A DNA stretch of 64,000 nucleotides from CAVORB01 sp963698495 (GTDB lineage Bacteria; Pseudomonadota; Gammaproteobacteria; Chromatiales; Chromatiaceae): positions 248,001 through 312,000 of the forward strand of contig CAVORB010000020.1 in assembly GCA_963698495.1 (NCBI GenBank), given 5' to 3'. Of the stretch, positions 53,023 to 62,099 are shown piece after piece. The translations under genes were made by a program, and so were the position numbers. Position 1 is the first letter of the stretch. The number at the start of each line of letters is the position of its first letter. The notes under the pieces were generated by a model. That model made no database searches. It worked only from the letters and a program-made list of their open reading frames with translations, and was not told where the DNA came from.

Positions 53023-54660
53023 TTGAGCAGGGTGCGGCCAGATGCCGAAGCCGAGTCCCGATCCCGCGCCCCGGACGTGTCGGCTGGCGAGCGCCTGGCA
53101 TTCGAGCGGCTGCTCGGCGACCTGTCCGCGCTGTTCGCCGATCTCCCCGCCGATCGGGTAATCGACGAAATCGCAGGTGCCCTCGCGCGCCTCATTGACT
53201 TTCTCGGATACGACCGCTGCACCTTCGGCGAATTCGCGGACGACGCCGGGCGGTTCGACGTCCTCTGCTCGGTGGCCCGCGACGGCATCGACCCCACACC
53301 GCTCGGCCCGGCCCCGTCACTGCCTTGGTACTTCCGAGAGCTGCAGGCCGGGCGGCTCATCGTGGCCGGGGCGATTCCCGACGATTTGCCGCCAGAGGCC
53401 GGGGTGGAGATCGACTATTGTCGGCGCATCGGTCTGCGGTCCAACCTGGGCATCCCGCTGCGGGCCGGCGGTCGGGTCGTTGGCGCCATCGCCTTTACAG
53501 CCTTCCACAGCACCCGCGCCTGGCCGGACGATCTCATTGTCCGGCTCAAAATCGTCGGCGAGGTGTTTGCCCAGGCCCTCGTGCGCAGTCGCCGCGAGGC
53601 GGAGCTCGCGGCCGCGCTTACCGAGATCACACGCCTAAAGGAGCGACTGGAGGCGGAGAATACCTATCTGCGGCAGTCCGCCCGTGACCGCTCCGGTTCG
53701 GCCCTGGCAAGCCGTTCGCCGCGCTTCAACCGGGTGCTGGAGGAGATCGCTCAGGTCGCCCCGACCAACGCCACCGTCTTGCTGCTTGGCGAGACCGGCA
53801 CCGGCAAGGAACTGTTGGCCGACGCCATCCACGGCCTGAGCGATCGCCGAGACCGGCCCATGGTCAAGGTCAACTGCGCCGCCCTGCCGGCCTCGCTGAT
53901 CGAGGCCGAGCTCTTCGGGCGCGAGAAGGGAGCCTACACCGGGGCGCTCGCGCGTCAGATGGGCCGCTTCGAGCTGGCGGACGGTTCTACGCTCTTCCTC
54001 GACGAGATCGGCGAGCTCCCAATGGAGTTGCAGACAAAGCTTCTGCGCGTGCTTCAGGACGGCCGCTTCGAGCGCGTGGGGAGCACCCACACGATCCAGG
54101 TCAACGTGCGCGTGATCGCGGCCACGAACCGCGACCTCGCGCGCGCGGTCGCCAAGGGCCGATTCCGCGACGACCTCTACTACCGGCTGAACGTCTTTCC
54201 GGTCGCCGTGCCGCCCCTGCGCGAGCGCCCTGAGGACATCCCACTGCTCGCCTGGGAGTTCGTCAGAGAGCTCAGCGAGTCGATGGGCAAGCCCATCGAG
54301 CACATCGCCGAGGACGCCATGACCGCACTCCTCGCCTACCCTTGGCCGGGTAACGTGCGCGAGCTGCGCAACCTGATCGAGCGGGCGATGATCCTCGCAC
54401 ACGGGTCGACCCTGCACGTCTCGCTCGGCCCCGCGCCGAGGCCAGTCCACGACAAGGCGAGGGAGAAAACCCCCGCGAAGGCATCCGCAAGCACGCTCGC
54501 GGCGAGGGAACGCGACCATATTCTCCAGGTCCTCGAGCAGACGGGCTGGCGCATCCGAGGATCCGGCGGGGCCGCGGAGCAGCTCGGCATCAAGCCGACC
54601 ACGCTGGAGTCGCGGATGAAGCGGCTGGGGCTGCGACGGCCTAACTCCGATACTTCATAG
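53023..54660 (+). CDS. Sigma-54-dependent transcriptional activator (GAF, AAA+, Fis)
   Basis: 545-residue enhancer-binding protein. A GAF sensor domain (about 35-195) and a coiled linker lead to the AAA+ domain: Walker A GETGTGKELL at about 258, the sigma-54 contact loop in its GAYTGA form (about 303), Walker B TLFLDEIGELP and the sensor GNVRELRN. The C-terminal Fis-type HTH is AAEQLGIKPTTLESRMKRLGL. Starts TTG 53023 or GTG 53032; no ATG fits. A -24/-12 promoter 115 bases after its stop, before ppk2, is the likely target. Confidence 0.93.
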   Translation: MSRVRPDAEAESRSRAPDVSAGERLAFERLLGDLSALFADLPADRVIDEIAGALARLIDFLGYDRCTFGEFADDAGRFDVLCSVARDGIDPTPLGPAPSLPWYFRELQAGRLIVAGAIPDDLPPEAGVEIDYCRRIGLRSNLGIPLRAGGRVVGAIAFTAFHSTRAWPDDLIVRLKIVGEVFAQALVRSRREAELAAALTEITRLKERLEAENTYLRQSARDRSGSALASRSPRFNRVLEEIAQVAPTNATVLLLGETGTGKELLADAIHGLSDRRDRPMVKVNCAALPASLIEAELFGREKGAYTGALARQMGRFELADGSTLFLDEIGELPMELQTKLLRVLQDGRFERVGSTHTIQVNVRVIAATNRDLARAVAKGRFRDDLYYRLNVFPVAVPPLRERPEDIPLLAWEFVRELSESMGKPIEHIAEDAMTALLAYPWPGNVRELRNLIERAMILAHGSTLHVSLGPAPRPVHDKAREKTPAKASASTLAARERDHILQVLEQTGWRIRGSGGAAEQLGIKPTTLESRMKRLGLRRPNSDTS

Positions 54661-54774
54661 AAACGACGATATTTCGTAGATCGGATTCGGAGTCACTCAT
54701 ACTCCTGCCCGGCCCACCCCGGTAACTGACTGACCTTTTTGGATTGCTCGCCGGCATCGCTCCTCGTGGGCCTG

Positions 54775-54790
54775 TGGCGGGTTTATTGCA
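54775..54790 (+). promoter_or_regulatory. Sigma-54 (-24/-12) promoter of the PPK2 gene
   Basis: TGGCGGGTTTATTGCA fits the consensus TGGCACG-N4-TTGC(A/T) with exact spacing and two mismatches in the less critical positions. It lies 49 bases before the ppk2 ATG and just after a sigma-54 activator gene. rpoN is also encoded in this window. Confidence 0.78.
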
Positions 54791-54838
54791 GTGCTTGTTA
54801 ACGAAGGCCCAGTGGAGCTGCGGAGGGGGCAGCACACA

Positions 54839-55693
54839 ATGAACGAAACCACAGACGTCATCGACGAGGACCAGACCCTGGAAAACGAGTCCAAGGCCCG
54901 GAAGAAGGGAAAGGGCAACAAGAAGCTGACGAACAAAAAGTACCTGCGGAAGCTGGAAGAGCTGCATGTAGAGCTGGTCAGGCTGCAGGAATGGGTCCTC
55001 CACAAGGGTCTCAAGGTCTGCATCGTCTTCGAGGGCCGGGATGGCGCAGGAAAGGGGGGCACCATCAAGGCCATCACCGAGCGGGTGAGTCCACGGGTGT
55101 TTCGGGTGGTGGCTCTGCCGGCGCCCACGGAGCGCGAGAAGTCTCAAATGTACGCCCAGCGCTATATGCAGCATTTCCCCGCAGCCGGCGAGGTGGTCAT
55201 CTTCGACCGCAGCTGGTACAACCGCGCCGGGGTCGAGCGGGTCATGGGCTTCTGTACCGAGGAGCAGACCAAGAGGTTCCTCGAGATGACCCCGCTGGTC
55301 GAGAAGGCGATGGTGGATTCCGGGATCATCCTGCTCAAATACTGGCTCGAAGTGAGCCCGGAGGAGCAGACGCGACGGCTGGAAGGGCGCATCGAGGACG
55401 GGCGCAAGATCTGGAAGCTCTCGCCGATGGACCTCAAGTCGTACAGCCGCTGGTACGACTATTCGCGGGCACGGGATGCGATGTTCGCCGCCACCGACAC
55501 GGATTTCGCGCCTTGGTTCGTCGCGCCGTCGGACGACAAGAAGCGGGCGCGCCTCAACATCATCACGCACCTGCTCGCCAACATTCCGTACAAAAAGCTC
55601 CCCCGCCCGAAGGTGGAGTTGCCGAAGCGGCAAAAGGCCGGCGGCTATCGCGAGCCCGACTATCCGTTCAGGGTCATCCCCGAGGCGTATTGA
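54839..55693 (+). CDS. ppk2: Polyphosphate kinase 2
   Basis: 284-residue PPK2-family kinase, which uses polyphosphate to phosphorylate nucleotides (or the reverse). Walker A EGRDGAGKGGTIK, lid-type region, and Walker B region VVIFDRSWYNRAGVERVMGFC are typical of one-domain PPK2. The start MNETTDVIDED has GGAGGGGG before it; an ATG 48 bases earlier lies too near the promoter. The charged N-terminal 45 residues are lysine-rich. Preferred nucleotide cannot be told from sequence here. Confidence 0.95.
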   Translation: MNETTDVIDEDQTLENESKARKKGKGNKKLTNKKYLRKLEELHVELVRLQEWVLHKGLKVCIVFEGRDGAGKGGTIKAITERVSPRVFRVVALPAPTEREKSQMYAQRYMQHFPAAGEVVIFDRSWYNRAGVERVMGFCTEEQTKRFLEMTPLVEKAMVDSGIILLKYWLEVSPEEQTRRLEGRIEDGRKIWKLSPMDLKSYSRWYDYSRARDAMFAATDTDFAPWFVAPSDDKKRARLNIITHLLANIPYKKLPRPKVELPKRQKAGGYREPDYPFRVIPEAY

Positions 55694-55723
55694 GGACGTC
55701 GCGCCAGACAATCGGCGAATCCG

Positions 55724-56059
55724 ATGATCGTATTCTCGCTGAGTGTTTGCGTGCCGCAGTCGCGCCGTGCCGACTTCCTGAACAGCGTCGGCGCCCTGCT
55801 CGAGCCCACTCGCGTGTTGCCCGGTTGTCTCGGCTGCCGGCTCTACAGCGACATCGAGCACCCAAACGCCCTCACGCTGATGGAGGAGTGGGAGTCGCAG
55901 GCGGCGCTGGACCGGCACCTGACTTCCAGCGCCTACAAGACGCTCGTCGCGGCAATTGAGCTGTCCGCAGAGCCGCCTGCAATTCGGTTCGACCGGGTCG
56001 CACAAAGCGAGGGAATCGAGGTAATCGAGGCGGCGCGGAGAACGCAAGGGTTGCTCTAG
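55724..56059 (+). CDS. Antibiotic biosynthesis monooxygenase-like (ABM) protein
   Basis: 111-residue ferredoxin-like ABM-fold protein: MIVFSLSVCVPQSRRADFLNSVGALLEPTRVLPGCLGCRLYSDIEHPNALTLMEEWESQAALDRHL is typical. Members dimerise; many are quinol monooxygenases but substrate is unknown here. It follows ppk2 by 30 bases and probably shares its sigma-54 transcript. Dispersed hairpin copy C begins two bases after its stop. Confidence 0.85.
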   Translation: MIVFSLSVCVPQSRRADFLNSVGALLEPTRVLPGCLGCRLYSDIEHPNALTLMEEWESQAALDRHLTSSAYKTLVAAIELSAEPPAIRFDRVAQSEGIEVIEAARRTQGLL

Positions 56060-56441
56060 GAGATGCTGATTATTGGCCATCCTGACCAAAATCAGCACGC
56101 CCCCCAAGAAGCGCGGTTCTTGGATGGCTACATTTCCAAAGGTTTACGCGCTTGCAAATGGCGTCACGTCCATGTGCCGCGGAAAGCGCTGAATTGATCA
56201 GCGGTTCCCCAGTCTGCACAAGACGCGGAGACGGTCAGTCTGGGCGCCGAGGCTGGCATGAGGCTCATCGTCACCGTTAGGGTGTTCGGCCGCCGCGCCA
56301 AGACGGCGAACGCGGCCATCACGTAAGAATAAACATGCTCGCGGGCAGCGGCGTGGCCGCCCTATTCGCCGGACAACGCTGATAGACTCCGACCGGCCAC
56401 CGGACGCCTGACAGTAACAACATCAATTAGGAGTTTCGCAG
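56060..56441. other. Intergenic region before the envelope cluster
   Basis: About 380 bases. Apart from the hairpin repeat at its left end, nothing recognisable was found. The promoter for the cluster starting at 56442 is expected between 56300 and 56420; GGAG precedes its first ATG. Confidence 0.55.
56062..56100. repeat. Dispersed intergenic hairpin repeat, copy C
   Basis: GCTGATTATTGG...CCAAAATCAGC stem around CCATCCTGA, followed by ACGC. Same core (ATTGGCCATCC) and same position, at a gene's 3' end, as copies at 4921 and 10835. Confidence 0.75.
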
Positions 56442-56882
56442 ATGACCGAGCCGCTACACCCGGCCGCAATCCATCACCTGCCCCCGTTCGTCACCGCGCC
56501 GGGTGAGACCGACGTGCTGTTCATAGTGATGGCGTTCTTCGTGCTGTTCGCCGTGATCGGCATCGGCCTCTTCTACTTCAAGCTCCATGCATTGCCGGAG
56601 CAGATGGCGCATCGCGGCCAGAAGGTGCAGTTCGAACTCGTCGCGGTGCTGGCGCTGCTAGCGCTCTTCACCCACAACCACCTGTTCTGGATCGCCGGGC
56701 TTCTGCTTGCCTTCGTGCCCTTGCCCGATTTCACGACGCCGCTGACATCCATCGCCCGTTCGCTCGACCGATTAGCCGCAAGTGCGGAGCCGGCGGCGCC
56801 GGCCCGGCTGCCTGTACGGGAAGAGCCCTTGCCCGCCGGCGATCAGCCGACCGAGCAGCCCAACGAGCGAACGGGAGCCTAA
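56442..56882 (+). CDS. DUF3302-like inner-membrane protein (YiaW type)
   Basis: 146 residues with two or three membrane segments (about 25-47 and 63-90) and a Pro/Glu-rich cytoplasmic tail. The membrane part (FAVIGIGLFYFKLHALPEQMAHR ... LALFTHNHLFWIAGLLLAF) resembles E. coli YiaW, and the next gene is an HlyD-type protein as YiaV is in E. coli. Function of the pair is unknown; it may assist cell-envelope transport. Three bases from the next gene. Confidence 0.7.
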   Translation: MTEPLHPAAIHHLPPFVTAPGETDVLFIVMAFFVLFAVIGIGLFYFKLHALPEQMAHRGQKVQFELVAVLALLALFTHNHLFWIAGLLLAFVPLPDFTTPLTSIARSLDRLAASAEPAAPARLPVREEPLPAGDQPTEQPNERTGA

Positions 56883-56885
56883 GCG

Positions 56886-58115
56886 ATGTTAGAGCTTTTC
56901 CTCTGCTCGATGCTGACCATCCTGCCGGATTACCTGTTTCGCCGGTACGTGCAGGGCAAGCGCCTCGGACGCGAGATTACGCTGTTCTCGGTCTGGTTCG
57001 AGCTGCGCTGGGGGATCACTCTCTGCCTGATCCTGACGATCAGCCTGATCACGACGATCTTCTACTTTCACCCCTCGACCAAGGCCGCCACCTCGGTGTT
57101 CCGCACCGTGACCGTGCTGCCGGAGACCAGTGGCCGGGTGGCGGAGACCTTCGTCGCGCTGAATCAGCGGGTGGAAGAGGGACAACCCCTGTTCCGGCTG
57201 GACAGCACGGCGCAGGAGGCGGCGGTCGACACGGCACGCCGCAAGATCGCCGAGATCGAGGCCGCGATGGTGACCGCACAGTCCCAGCTCGCAGAAGCGG
57301 AGGCGCGTATCGTCCAGGCGCGCGGGGCTCTCCAGCAGGCAACGGATGAGTTCGAGCGGCGGGCGGAAGTGCAGCGCCGGAGTCCCGGCTCGATCTCCGA
57401 GGCCGACGTCGAACGGGTGCGCGTGCAGGTCGAGACCGCGCAGGGCGCCGTCGACGCGGCCCTGGCGAGCCGCGAGGCCGTCAAGTCGCAGATCGAGTAT
57501 CAGCTTCCAGCCGAGAAGGCCAGCGCCGAGGCGACGCTCCATGAGGCCGAGGTTACCCTCGAGAAGACCCTGGTGGTGGCCGGGACCAACGGAATCCTGC
57601 AGCAGTTCGCCCTGCGGCCGGGCGACGTGGTCAACCCGATGCTGAGGCCCGCCGGCATCCTGGTGCCGGAGGCCCGGGTCACGGGCCTCCTGGCCGGTTT
57701 CGGGCAGATCGAGGCGCCGGTGCTGAAGGTGGGCATGATCGGCGAGGTGACCTGCATCGCCAAGCCCTGGAGAATCGTGCCGGTGGTCGTGACCGAGGTC
57801 CAGAACGTCATCGCATCCGGCCAGGTGCGGCCGACCGACACCCTGGTCGATGTCCAGCATTTCGCAAAACCCGGCACGCTCACGGTCATCATGGAGCCGC
57901 TCTACGAGGGCCAGCTCGACGACCTGCCCCAGGGCGGCAGCTGCATCGCCAACGCCTATACCAGCAACCACGAGGCACTGCAGGATCCGGACATCGGCAC
58001 CGCGCGCTGGTTCGGGCTCCACGCCATCGACACGGTCGGCCTGGTGCACGCGATGATCCTGCGCATCCAGGCACTGCTCCTGCCGATTCAGACCCTGGTC
58101 TTTGGCGGGCACTGA
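56886..58115 (+). CDS. HlyD-family membrane fusion protein (YiaV-like)
   Basis: 409 residues: two N-terminal hydrophobic stretches (1-20, 45-65), a biotinyl-lipoyl-like domain (TVLPETSGRVAETFVALNQRVEEGQPLFRLDS), a long coiled-coil hairpin (about 110-215) and the returning lipoyl half (LVVAGTNGILQQFALRPGDVV). The C terminus ends in a further hydrophobic helix, as in YiaV. Without a dedicated ABC or RND pump beside it, its transport partner is unknown. Confidence 0.88.
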   Translation: MLELFLCSMLTILPDYLFRRYVQGKRLGREITLFSVWFELRWGITLCLILTISLITTIFYFHPSTKAATSVFRTVTVLPETSGRVAETFVALNQRVEEGQPLFRLDSTAQEAAVDTARRKIAEIEAAMVTAQSQLAEAEARIVQARGALQQATDEFERRAEVQRRSPGSISEADVERVRVQVETAQGAVDAALASREAVKSQIEYQLPAEKASAEATLHEAEVTLEKTLVVAGTNGILQQFALRPGDVVNPMLRPAGILVPEARVTGLLAGFGQIEAPVLKVGMIGEVTCIAKPWRIVPVVVTEVQNVIASGQVRPTDTLVDVQHFAKPGTLTVIMEPLYEGQLDDLPQGGSCIANAYTSNHEALQDPDIGTARWFGLHAIDTVGLVHAMILRIQALLLPIQTLVFGGH

Positions 58116-58208
58116 GCGGTACCGCGAGGGAGGTGTGGGTTCCCGGAGGTCGGCCGCCCGGATCAGACCAACCGTTCACCCGATCACATCGACTGACGAG
58201 GATACCCA

Positions 58209-58481
58209 ATGCAAACACCATCCGAAGATCAAGGCGTCATCCAGGCGCTGCTCGAACGACTCAACGAATTCAGGCTGCCGCGGCTCTTGGCACTGAAAGA
58301 GAAGGTCGACGCCGGCGAGCCCCTGGCGGACCAGGATCTCGAATTCCTGCGCGAGGTCTTCGAGGACGCCGAGCGCGTCAAGCCCATCTTTGATCGTCAC
58401 CCAGAGTATCAGGGTCTGGCCGCGCGGATCGTGAGCCTGTACTCCGACATCACCGCAAAGGCGCTGGAAAACGAGCGATAA
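58209..58481 (+). CDS. Small helical protein of unknown function
   Basis: 90 residues, strongly acidic and almost entirely helical (QALLERLNEFRLPRLLALKEKVDAGEPLADQDLEFLREVFEDAERVKPIFDRHPEYQGL), no signal peptide. GAGGA precedes the ATG. It lies between the HlyD-like gene and a secreted protein and is followed by a terminator-like hairpin. I do not recognise a named family. Confidence 0.72.
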   Translation: MQTPSEDQGVIQALLERLNEFRLPRLLALKEKVDAGEPLADQDLEFLREVFEDAERVKPIFDRHPEYQGLAARIVSLYSDITAKALENER

Positions 58482-58495
58482 GCATTGCTCTTTAC

Positions 58496-58514
58496 AACGG
58501 CCTGCCAGGCCGTT
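58496..58514 (+). terminator. Terminator-like hairpin
   Basis: AACGGCCT-GCC-AGGCCGTT, an 8-bp stem with a 3-base loop followed by CCTTTAT, 15 bases after the preceding stop. The T-tract is weak, so read-through into the next gene is possible. Confidence 0.6.
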
Positions 58515-58542
58515 CCTTTATCTAACCGGAGGATTCAAGCGG

Positions 58543-58860
58543 ATGCCCAAGTCAACAAGTAAGGCCACGCTTTGCGCGTCGGCCGCCCTGGTCGCTTTCC
58601 TGGTCACCGATGTTTCGCTCGATGTCGGCTTCGTCGTCCCCGAGGCCCAAGCCGTGATCGGCCGGCCGATGACCCCGATGAGCTACGCCGGCGTCGCCCG
58701 GCGCACGACCCGCCGCATGATCTATGCGACCTCGGTCTACAGGGCGACGCTGCCCACAAACTGCACCACGGTCATCGTCGAGGGGACCACCCTGCATCAA
58801 TGCGGCGGGACCTACTACCGACCGTCCGGTAGCCAGTATGTCGTGGTCGAGGTGCGCTAG
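58543..58860 (+). CDS. Small secreted protein (DUF6515-like C terminus)
   Basis: 105 residues with a signal-peptide-like N terminus (TLCASAALVAFLVTDVSLDVGFVVPEAQA). The end NCTTVIVEGTTLHQCGGTYYRPSGSQYVVVEV is the short cysteine-pair repeat seen in DUF6515-like periplasmic proteins; the two cysteines may form a disulfide. GGAGG precedes the ATG. Function unknown. Confidence 0.7.
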   Translation: MPKSTSKATLCASAALVAFLVTDVSLDVGFVVPEAQAVIGRPMTPMSYAGVARRTTRRMIYATSVYRATLPTNCTTVIVEGTTLHQCGGTYYRPSGSQYVVVEVR

Positions 58861-58932
58861 ACCTTGGACGAATCTCACAACGGCACTCCTCATCCAGACC
58901 AGACCAAACGCAATCCGCAAGGTGTCTCTTTC

Positions 58933-59745
58933 ATGAATACATCCAGGTTGTTCCAACGCTCCTGCGGCCGTACCCGCGCCGCGACCGGCTCCGTGCTCCT
59001 CGCTGCGGCGCTGCTCGCCGCAGGACCGTTCGCGCGCGCACAGGAAGGCGACGCCAAGGCCATCCTCAAGTCCATGACGGACTACGTGAGCGGCCAGCAG
59101 GTGATCGAGCTCAGCTTCGACAGTTCCATCGAGGTCATCACACCGCGATTGGAGAAGATCCAGTTCACCAACTCCGGCGAGGTCCTGCTCAGCCGCCCGG
59201 ACAAGTTGCGCGCTCACAGGGCGGGCGGCTATGCGGACGTGGAGATGGTCTTCGACGGCAAGACCGTCAGCGTGCTGGGCAAGCACGCCAACGTCTACGC
59301 GCAGTTCGATGGTCCCGGCAGCGTTGACCAGTTGGTCGAAGCCCTGAGGGCGGGCCACGGTGTTCCACTTCCGGGTGCCGACCTTCTCTTGTCGAATGCA
59401 TACGACGCCCTGATCGCGGGGGTCATGGAAGCCAAGCATATCGGCCGCGGCGTCATCGACGGCGTGGAATGCGAACACCTCGCCTTCCGCAATTTCGACA
59501 CGGATTGGCAGCTCTGGATCGAGGTCGGCGAGCAGCCTATCCCGCGCAAGCTCGTGATCACCAGCAAGACCCTGAACAGCGCGCCTCAGTACACGCTTCA
59601 GATCAAGGGCTGGAAGACGGGCGTCCAGCCGGCGGCGGATGCCTTCGCATTTACCCCGCCGGCCGGCGCGCAGAAGCTCGAGCCCAATGCCCTGGCCGAG
59701 CTCGACGAGCTGCCGCCGGCAGCACCGGCCGCAGGAAAACCATAA
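58933..59745 (+). CDS. DUF2092 periplasmic protein
   Basis: 270 residues with a signal peptide (GSVLLAAALLAAGPFARA). The mature part (ILKSMTDYVSGQQVIELSFDSSIEVITPRLEKIQFTNSGEVLLSRPDKLRAHRAGG) matches DUF2092, a LolA/LolB-like fold suggesting lipid or lipoprotein handling. The start was set at the Met before the signal peptide; an earlier in-frame Met adds a polar leader. Confidence 0.88.
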   Translation: MNTSRLFQRSCGRTRAATGSVLLAAALLAAGPFARAQEGDAKAILKSMTDYVSGQQVIELSFDSSIEVITPRLEKIQFTNSGEVLLSRPDKLRAHRAGGYADVEMVFDGKTVSVLGKHANVYAQFDGPGSVDQLVEALRAGHGVPLPGADLLLSNAYDALIAGVMEAKHIGRGVIDGVECEHLAFRNFDTDWQLWIEVGEQPIPRKLVITSKTLNSAPQYTLQIKGWKTGVQPAADAFAFTPPAGAQKLEPNALAELDELPPAAPAAGKP

Positions 59746-59985
59746 GGCCCATAGCGGGATCGGCGTCGGTCAGGATCGACCTTTCAGAGAATGAGCTCAG
59801 ACATGGAACTGATTAGGAAACGTTCACCTGCGAAGCCAGGTAAGGGGCGAGGGCGCGCGACCATTCAGGGACCAGCCAGCGAGGCACGGCTGTGCAGTGC
59901 CGCCGTCTCCGTCGTTTCTCGGACGCGAAGACGGCTGAAGACTGCCGGTGAACGCGCCGAAGTCAGACCGCAGGTACCAAGACCC

Positions 59986-61344
59986 ATGTTTAAGATGCCC
60001 GTCGGGGCCGCCGTCACAGTCCTGGCCGCCGTCCTGCTTGGCGGCTGCGCCACCAGCGCGCGCCAATTGATGCCCACCCCGATCCTGTACCAGCTTCCGG
60101 GCGGCCAGACGGTCTTTGATCGGTCTCAGGAGGCCCGGCAGAGCCCGGACCTGGACCTGCTGTTCATCACCGACCGGGCACCGCCGACAGCCGACGAGCT
60201 GGAGGCGCAGGGCCAGGACCAGGGTCCCCTGCCCTACGGCCAGGAGCGAGCCAAACGCATCGCCTTCGGGTCCGCCCAGGTCCGGGTCGTGCCGGGGCTG
60301 GACTGGGAGGCCCTGCGCGAGCAGAGCCAGCTCGCCGAGCGCACCCGTGAGGTCAATCTTGAGCTCGGCCAGGTGCAGGAACTCGGGGCCTTCCCGCAAG
60401 AGCCATACCGCCTGCGCCCGACAGAGGACGGGAAGCTGCTGCGGGATCGCGACCAGCTTGCGCGCCACGCCGAGGTCAAGGGCAGGCTCCAGGGCGAGGT
60501 CCAGCGCCGGCTCGCCGCGGCGCCGAGCAAGGAGGTCCTGCTCTATGTGCACGGCTTCAACGAGACCTTCGCCACCGCGGCCTTCACCGCCGCGGAGCTC
60601 TGCCACTTCCTGGGTCGTGAGCAGGTGTGCGCCTTCTTCACCTGGCCCGCCTCCACCTCCGGCAACTTCCTGATCTCCTACACCACCACCACCGAGTCCG
60701 GAGACTTCGCGGTGGAGCACCTGAAGAAGAGCATCCGCATGCTCGCCACGACGCCCGGGGTGGAAGGGGTGCAGATCCTCGCCCACAGCCGCGGCACGGC
60801 GGTGACGCTCAAGGCCGTGCGCGAGCTGGGGCTTGAGGCCATCGCCGCCGGCAAGGAGGCCGCCGACCTCTACAAGATCGACAACCTGGTGCTGCTCTCC
60901 CCGGACATCGACCTCGACATCGCCGCCCAGCAGATCACCGGCTTTATCTCCGACCCCGACCTGGTCACGGTGTGGCCCGAGGGGAAGCTCCCGAGAGCCC
61001 TCAAGGGCCGCCTCACGATCTACGCCTCGCCCGAGGACCGGGCGCTCCTGGTCTCGCAGATCCTGTTCCGCAGCCGGACCCGGGTCGGTCAGATGCGGCC
61101 CGAGGACATCCCCGAGGAGGGCCAGCGTTACATGGCGGAGCTGGGACGGTTGGACTTGATCTCGTATCAGGGTAAGCGCACCGACGTCTTCGGGCACTCC
61201 TACTTCACCACCAATCCGCAGGTCAGCTCCGACCTGATCCAGCTGGTCCGATATGGCAGGCGGTTGGGGGAGCCCGGGCGGGAGCTGATCAAGACGGGCC
61301 CCATCTCCTGGAAGTTCCCGGTCGACGGCGACAATGAACAATAG
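59986..61344 (+). CDS. Alpha/beta-hydrolase lipoprotein (DUF900)
   Basis: 452-residue predicted lipoprotein: MFKMPVGAAVTVLAAVLLGGCAT carries the lipobox LGGC. The hydrolase core shows LLYVHGFNETFATAAF (oxyanion region), AFFTWPASTSGNF and the nucleophile elbow AHSRGTAV, in place of GxSxG the variant H-S-R-G. FGHSYF near the end may supply the histidine. A start 195 bases upstream would bury the signal peptide and was rejected. DUF900 members are esterase-like with unknown substrate. Confidence 0.88.
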   Translation: MFKMPVGAAVTVLAAVLLGGCATSARQLMPTPILYQLPGGQTVFDRSQEARQSPDLDLLFITDRAPPTADELEAQGQDQGPLPYGQERAKRIAFGSAQVRVVPGLDWEALREQSQLAERTREVNLELGQVQELGAFPQEPYRLRPTEDGKLLRDRDQLARHAEVKGRLQGEVQRRLAAAPSKEVLLYVHGFNETFATAAFTAAELCHFLGREQVCAFFTWPASTSGNFLISYTTTTESGDFAVEHLKKSIRMLATTPGVEGVQILAHSRGTAVTLKAVRELGLEAIAAGKEAADLYKIDNLVLLSPDIDLDIAAQQITGFISDPDLVTVWPEGKLPRALKGRLTIYASPEDRALLVSQILFRSRTRVGQMRPEDIPEEGQRYMAELGRLDLISYQGKRTDVFGHSYFTTNPQVSSDLIQLVRYGRRLGEPGRELIKTGPISWKFPVDGDNEQ

Positions 61345-61377
61345 CATCACATCACTTCTGTTTGAGGTTTCAAGACG

Positions 61378-62091
61378 ATGAAGATCCGTTCTCTATGCGT
61401 GCCGTTGCTCGCGATCGCCCCAATGGTGGTCAACGCCGAGATTTCCTTCGATAGCCTGAAGGAAGGCGCCGCAAAAGCAGTAAGCACGGTCGGCGAAACG
61501 ACGGAAAGCGCAGTCAACGCCGCCGGGGAGGTCGCCGGGAAGGCGAGCAGCGCGGTCAAGGGGAGCGTCGACTCGGCCACGGAGGGTCTCACCGACGAGG
61601 CGACCCCCGAGGCGACCCGCGCCAAGCTCGACGGGATGGCCGAGACGACACTGGAGCGCCTGTTCGCGGAGGAGCCGGGCAGCCGCGCCCTGTTCGATCG
61701 GAGCGCCGGCTACGCGGTGTTCGACAAGCGGGAGGCGAGCTTCTACGTCGTCGCGGGCTTTGGGAGAGGGCTCGCGGTCGATGCTGAGACCGGCGCGCGC
61801 GTCTACATGAAGATGGCGACCACCGGTGCCGGCCTGAGCTTCGGAATCGGCGGTTTTGCATCCCAGCTCGTAATCCTGTTCGAGGACGCGGCCGCGTTCC
61901 AGACCTTCGTCGCCGAGGGCCTGGATGCGACGGCCGAGGTCGGCACTATGGCGGGCCACGAGAAGGAGCAGCTCGCCCTGCGGTTCGACGACGGCAAGGC
62001 CGTGTTCGTGCTGACCGGCAAGGGGTGGAAGGTCGGCGCCAAGTTGATCGGGTCGCGCTACTGGCCGGACGAAGAGCTGAACGTCCGCTGA
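61378..62091 (+). CDS. YSC84-related lipid-binding domain protein
   Basis: 237 residues. After a signal peptide (PLLAIAPMVVNA) comes a helical Ala/Glu-rich linker (30-85) and a YSC84-like C-terminal domain (FDRSAGYAVFDKREASFYVVAGFGRGLAVDAETGARVYMKMATTGAGLSFGIGGFASQLVILFEDAAAF). The domain binds lipids in eukaryotic SYLF proteins; in bacteria its role is undefined. Nine bases before the next gene. Confidence 0.87.
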   Translation: MKIRSLCVPLLAIAPMVVNAEISFDSLKEGAAKAVSTVGETTESAVNAAGEVAGKASSAVKGSVDSATEGLTDEATPEATRAKLDGMAETTLERLFAEEPGSRALFDRSAGYAVFDKREASFYVVAGFGRGLAVDAETGARVYMKMATTGAGLSFGIGGFASQLVILFEDAAAFQTFVAEGLDATAEVGTMAGHEKEQLALRFDDGKAVFVLTGKGWKVGAKLIGSRYWPDEELNVR

Positions 62092-62099
62092 GGCAGACA

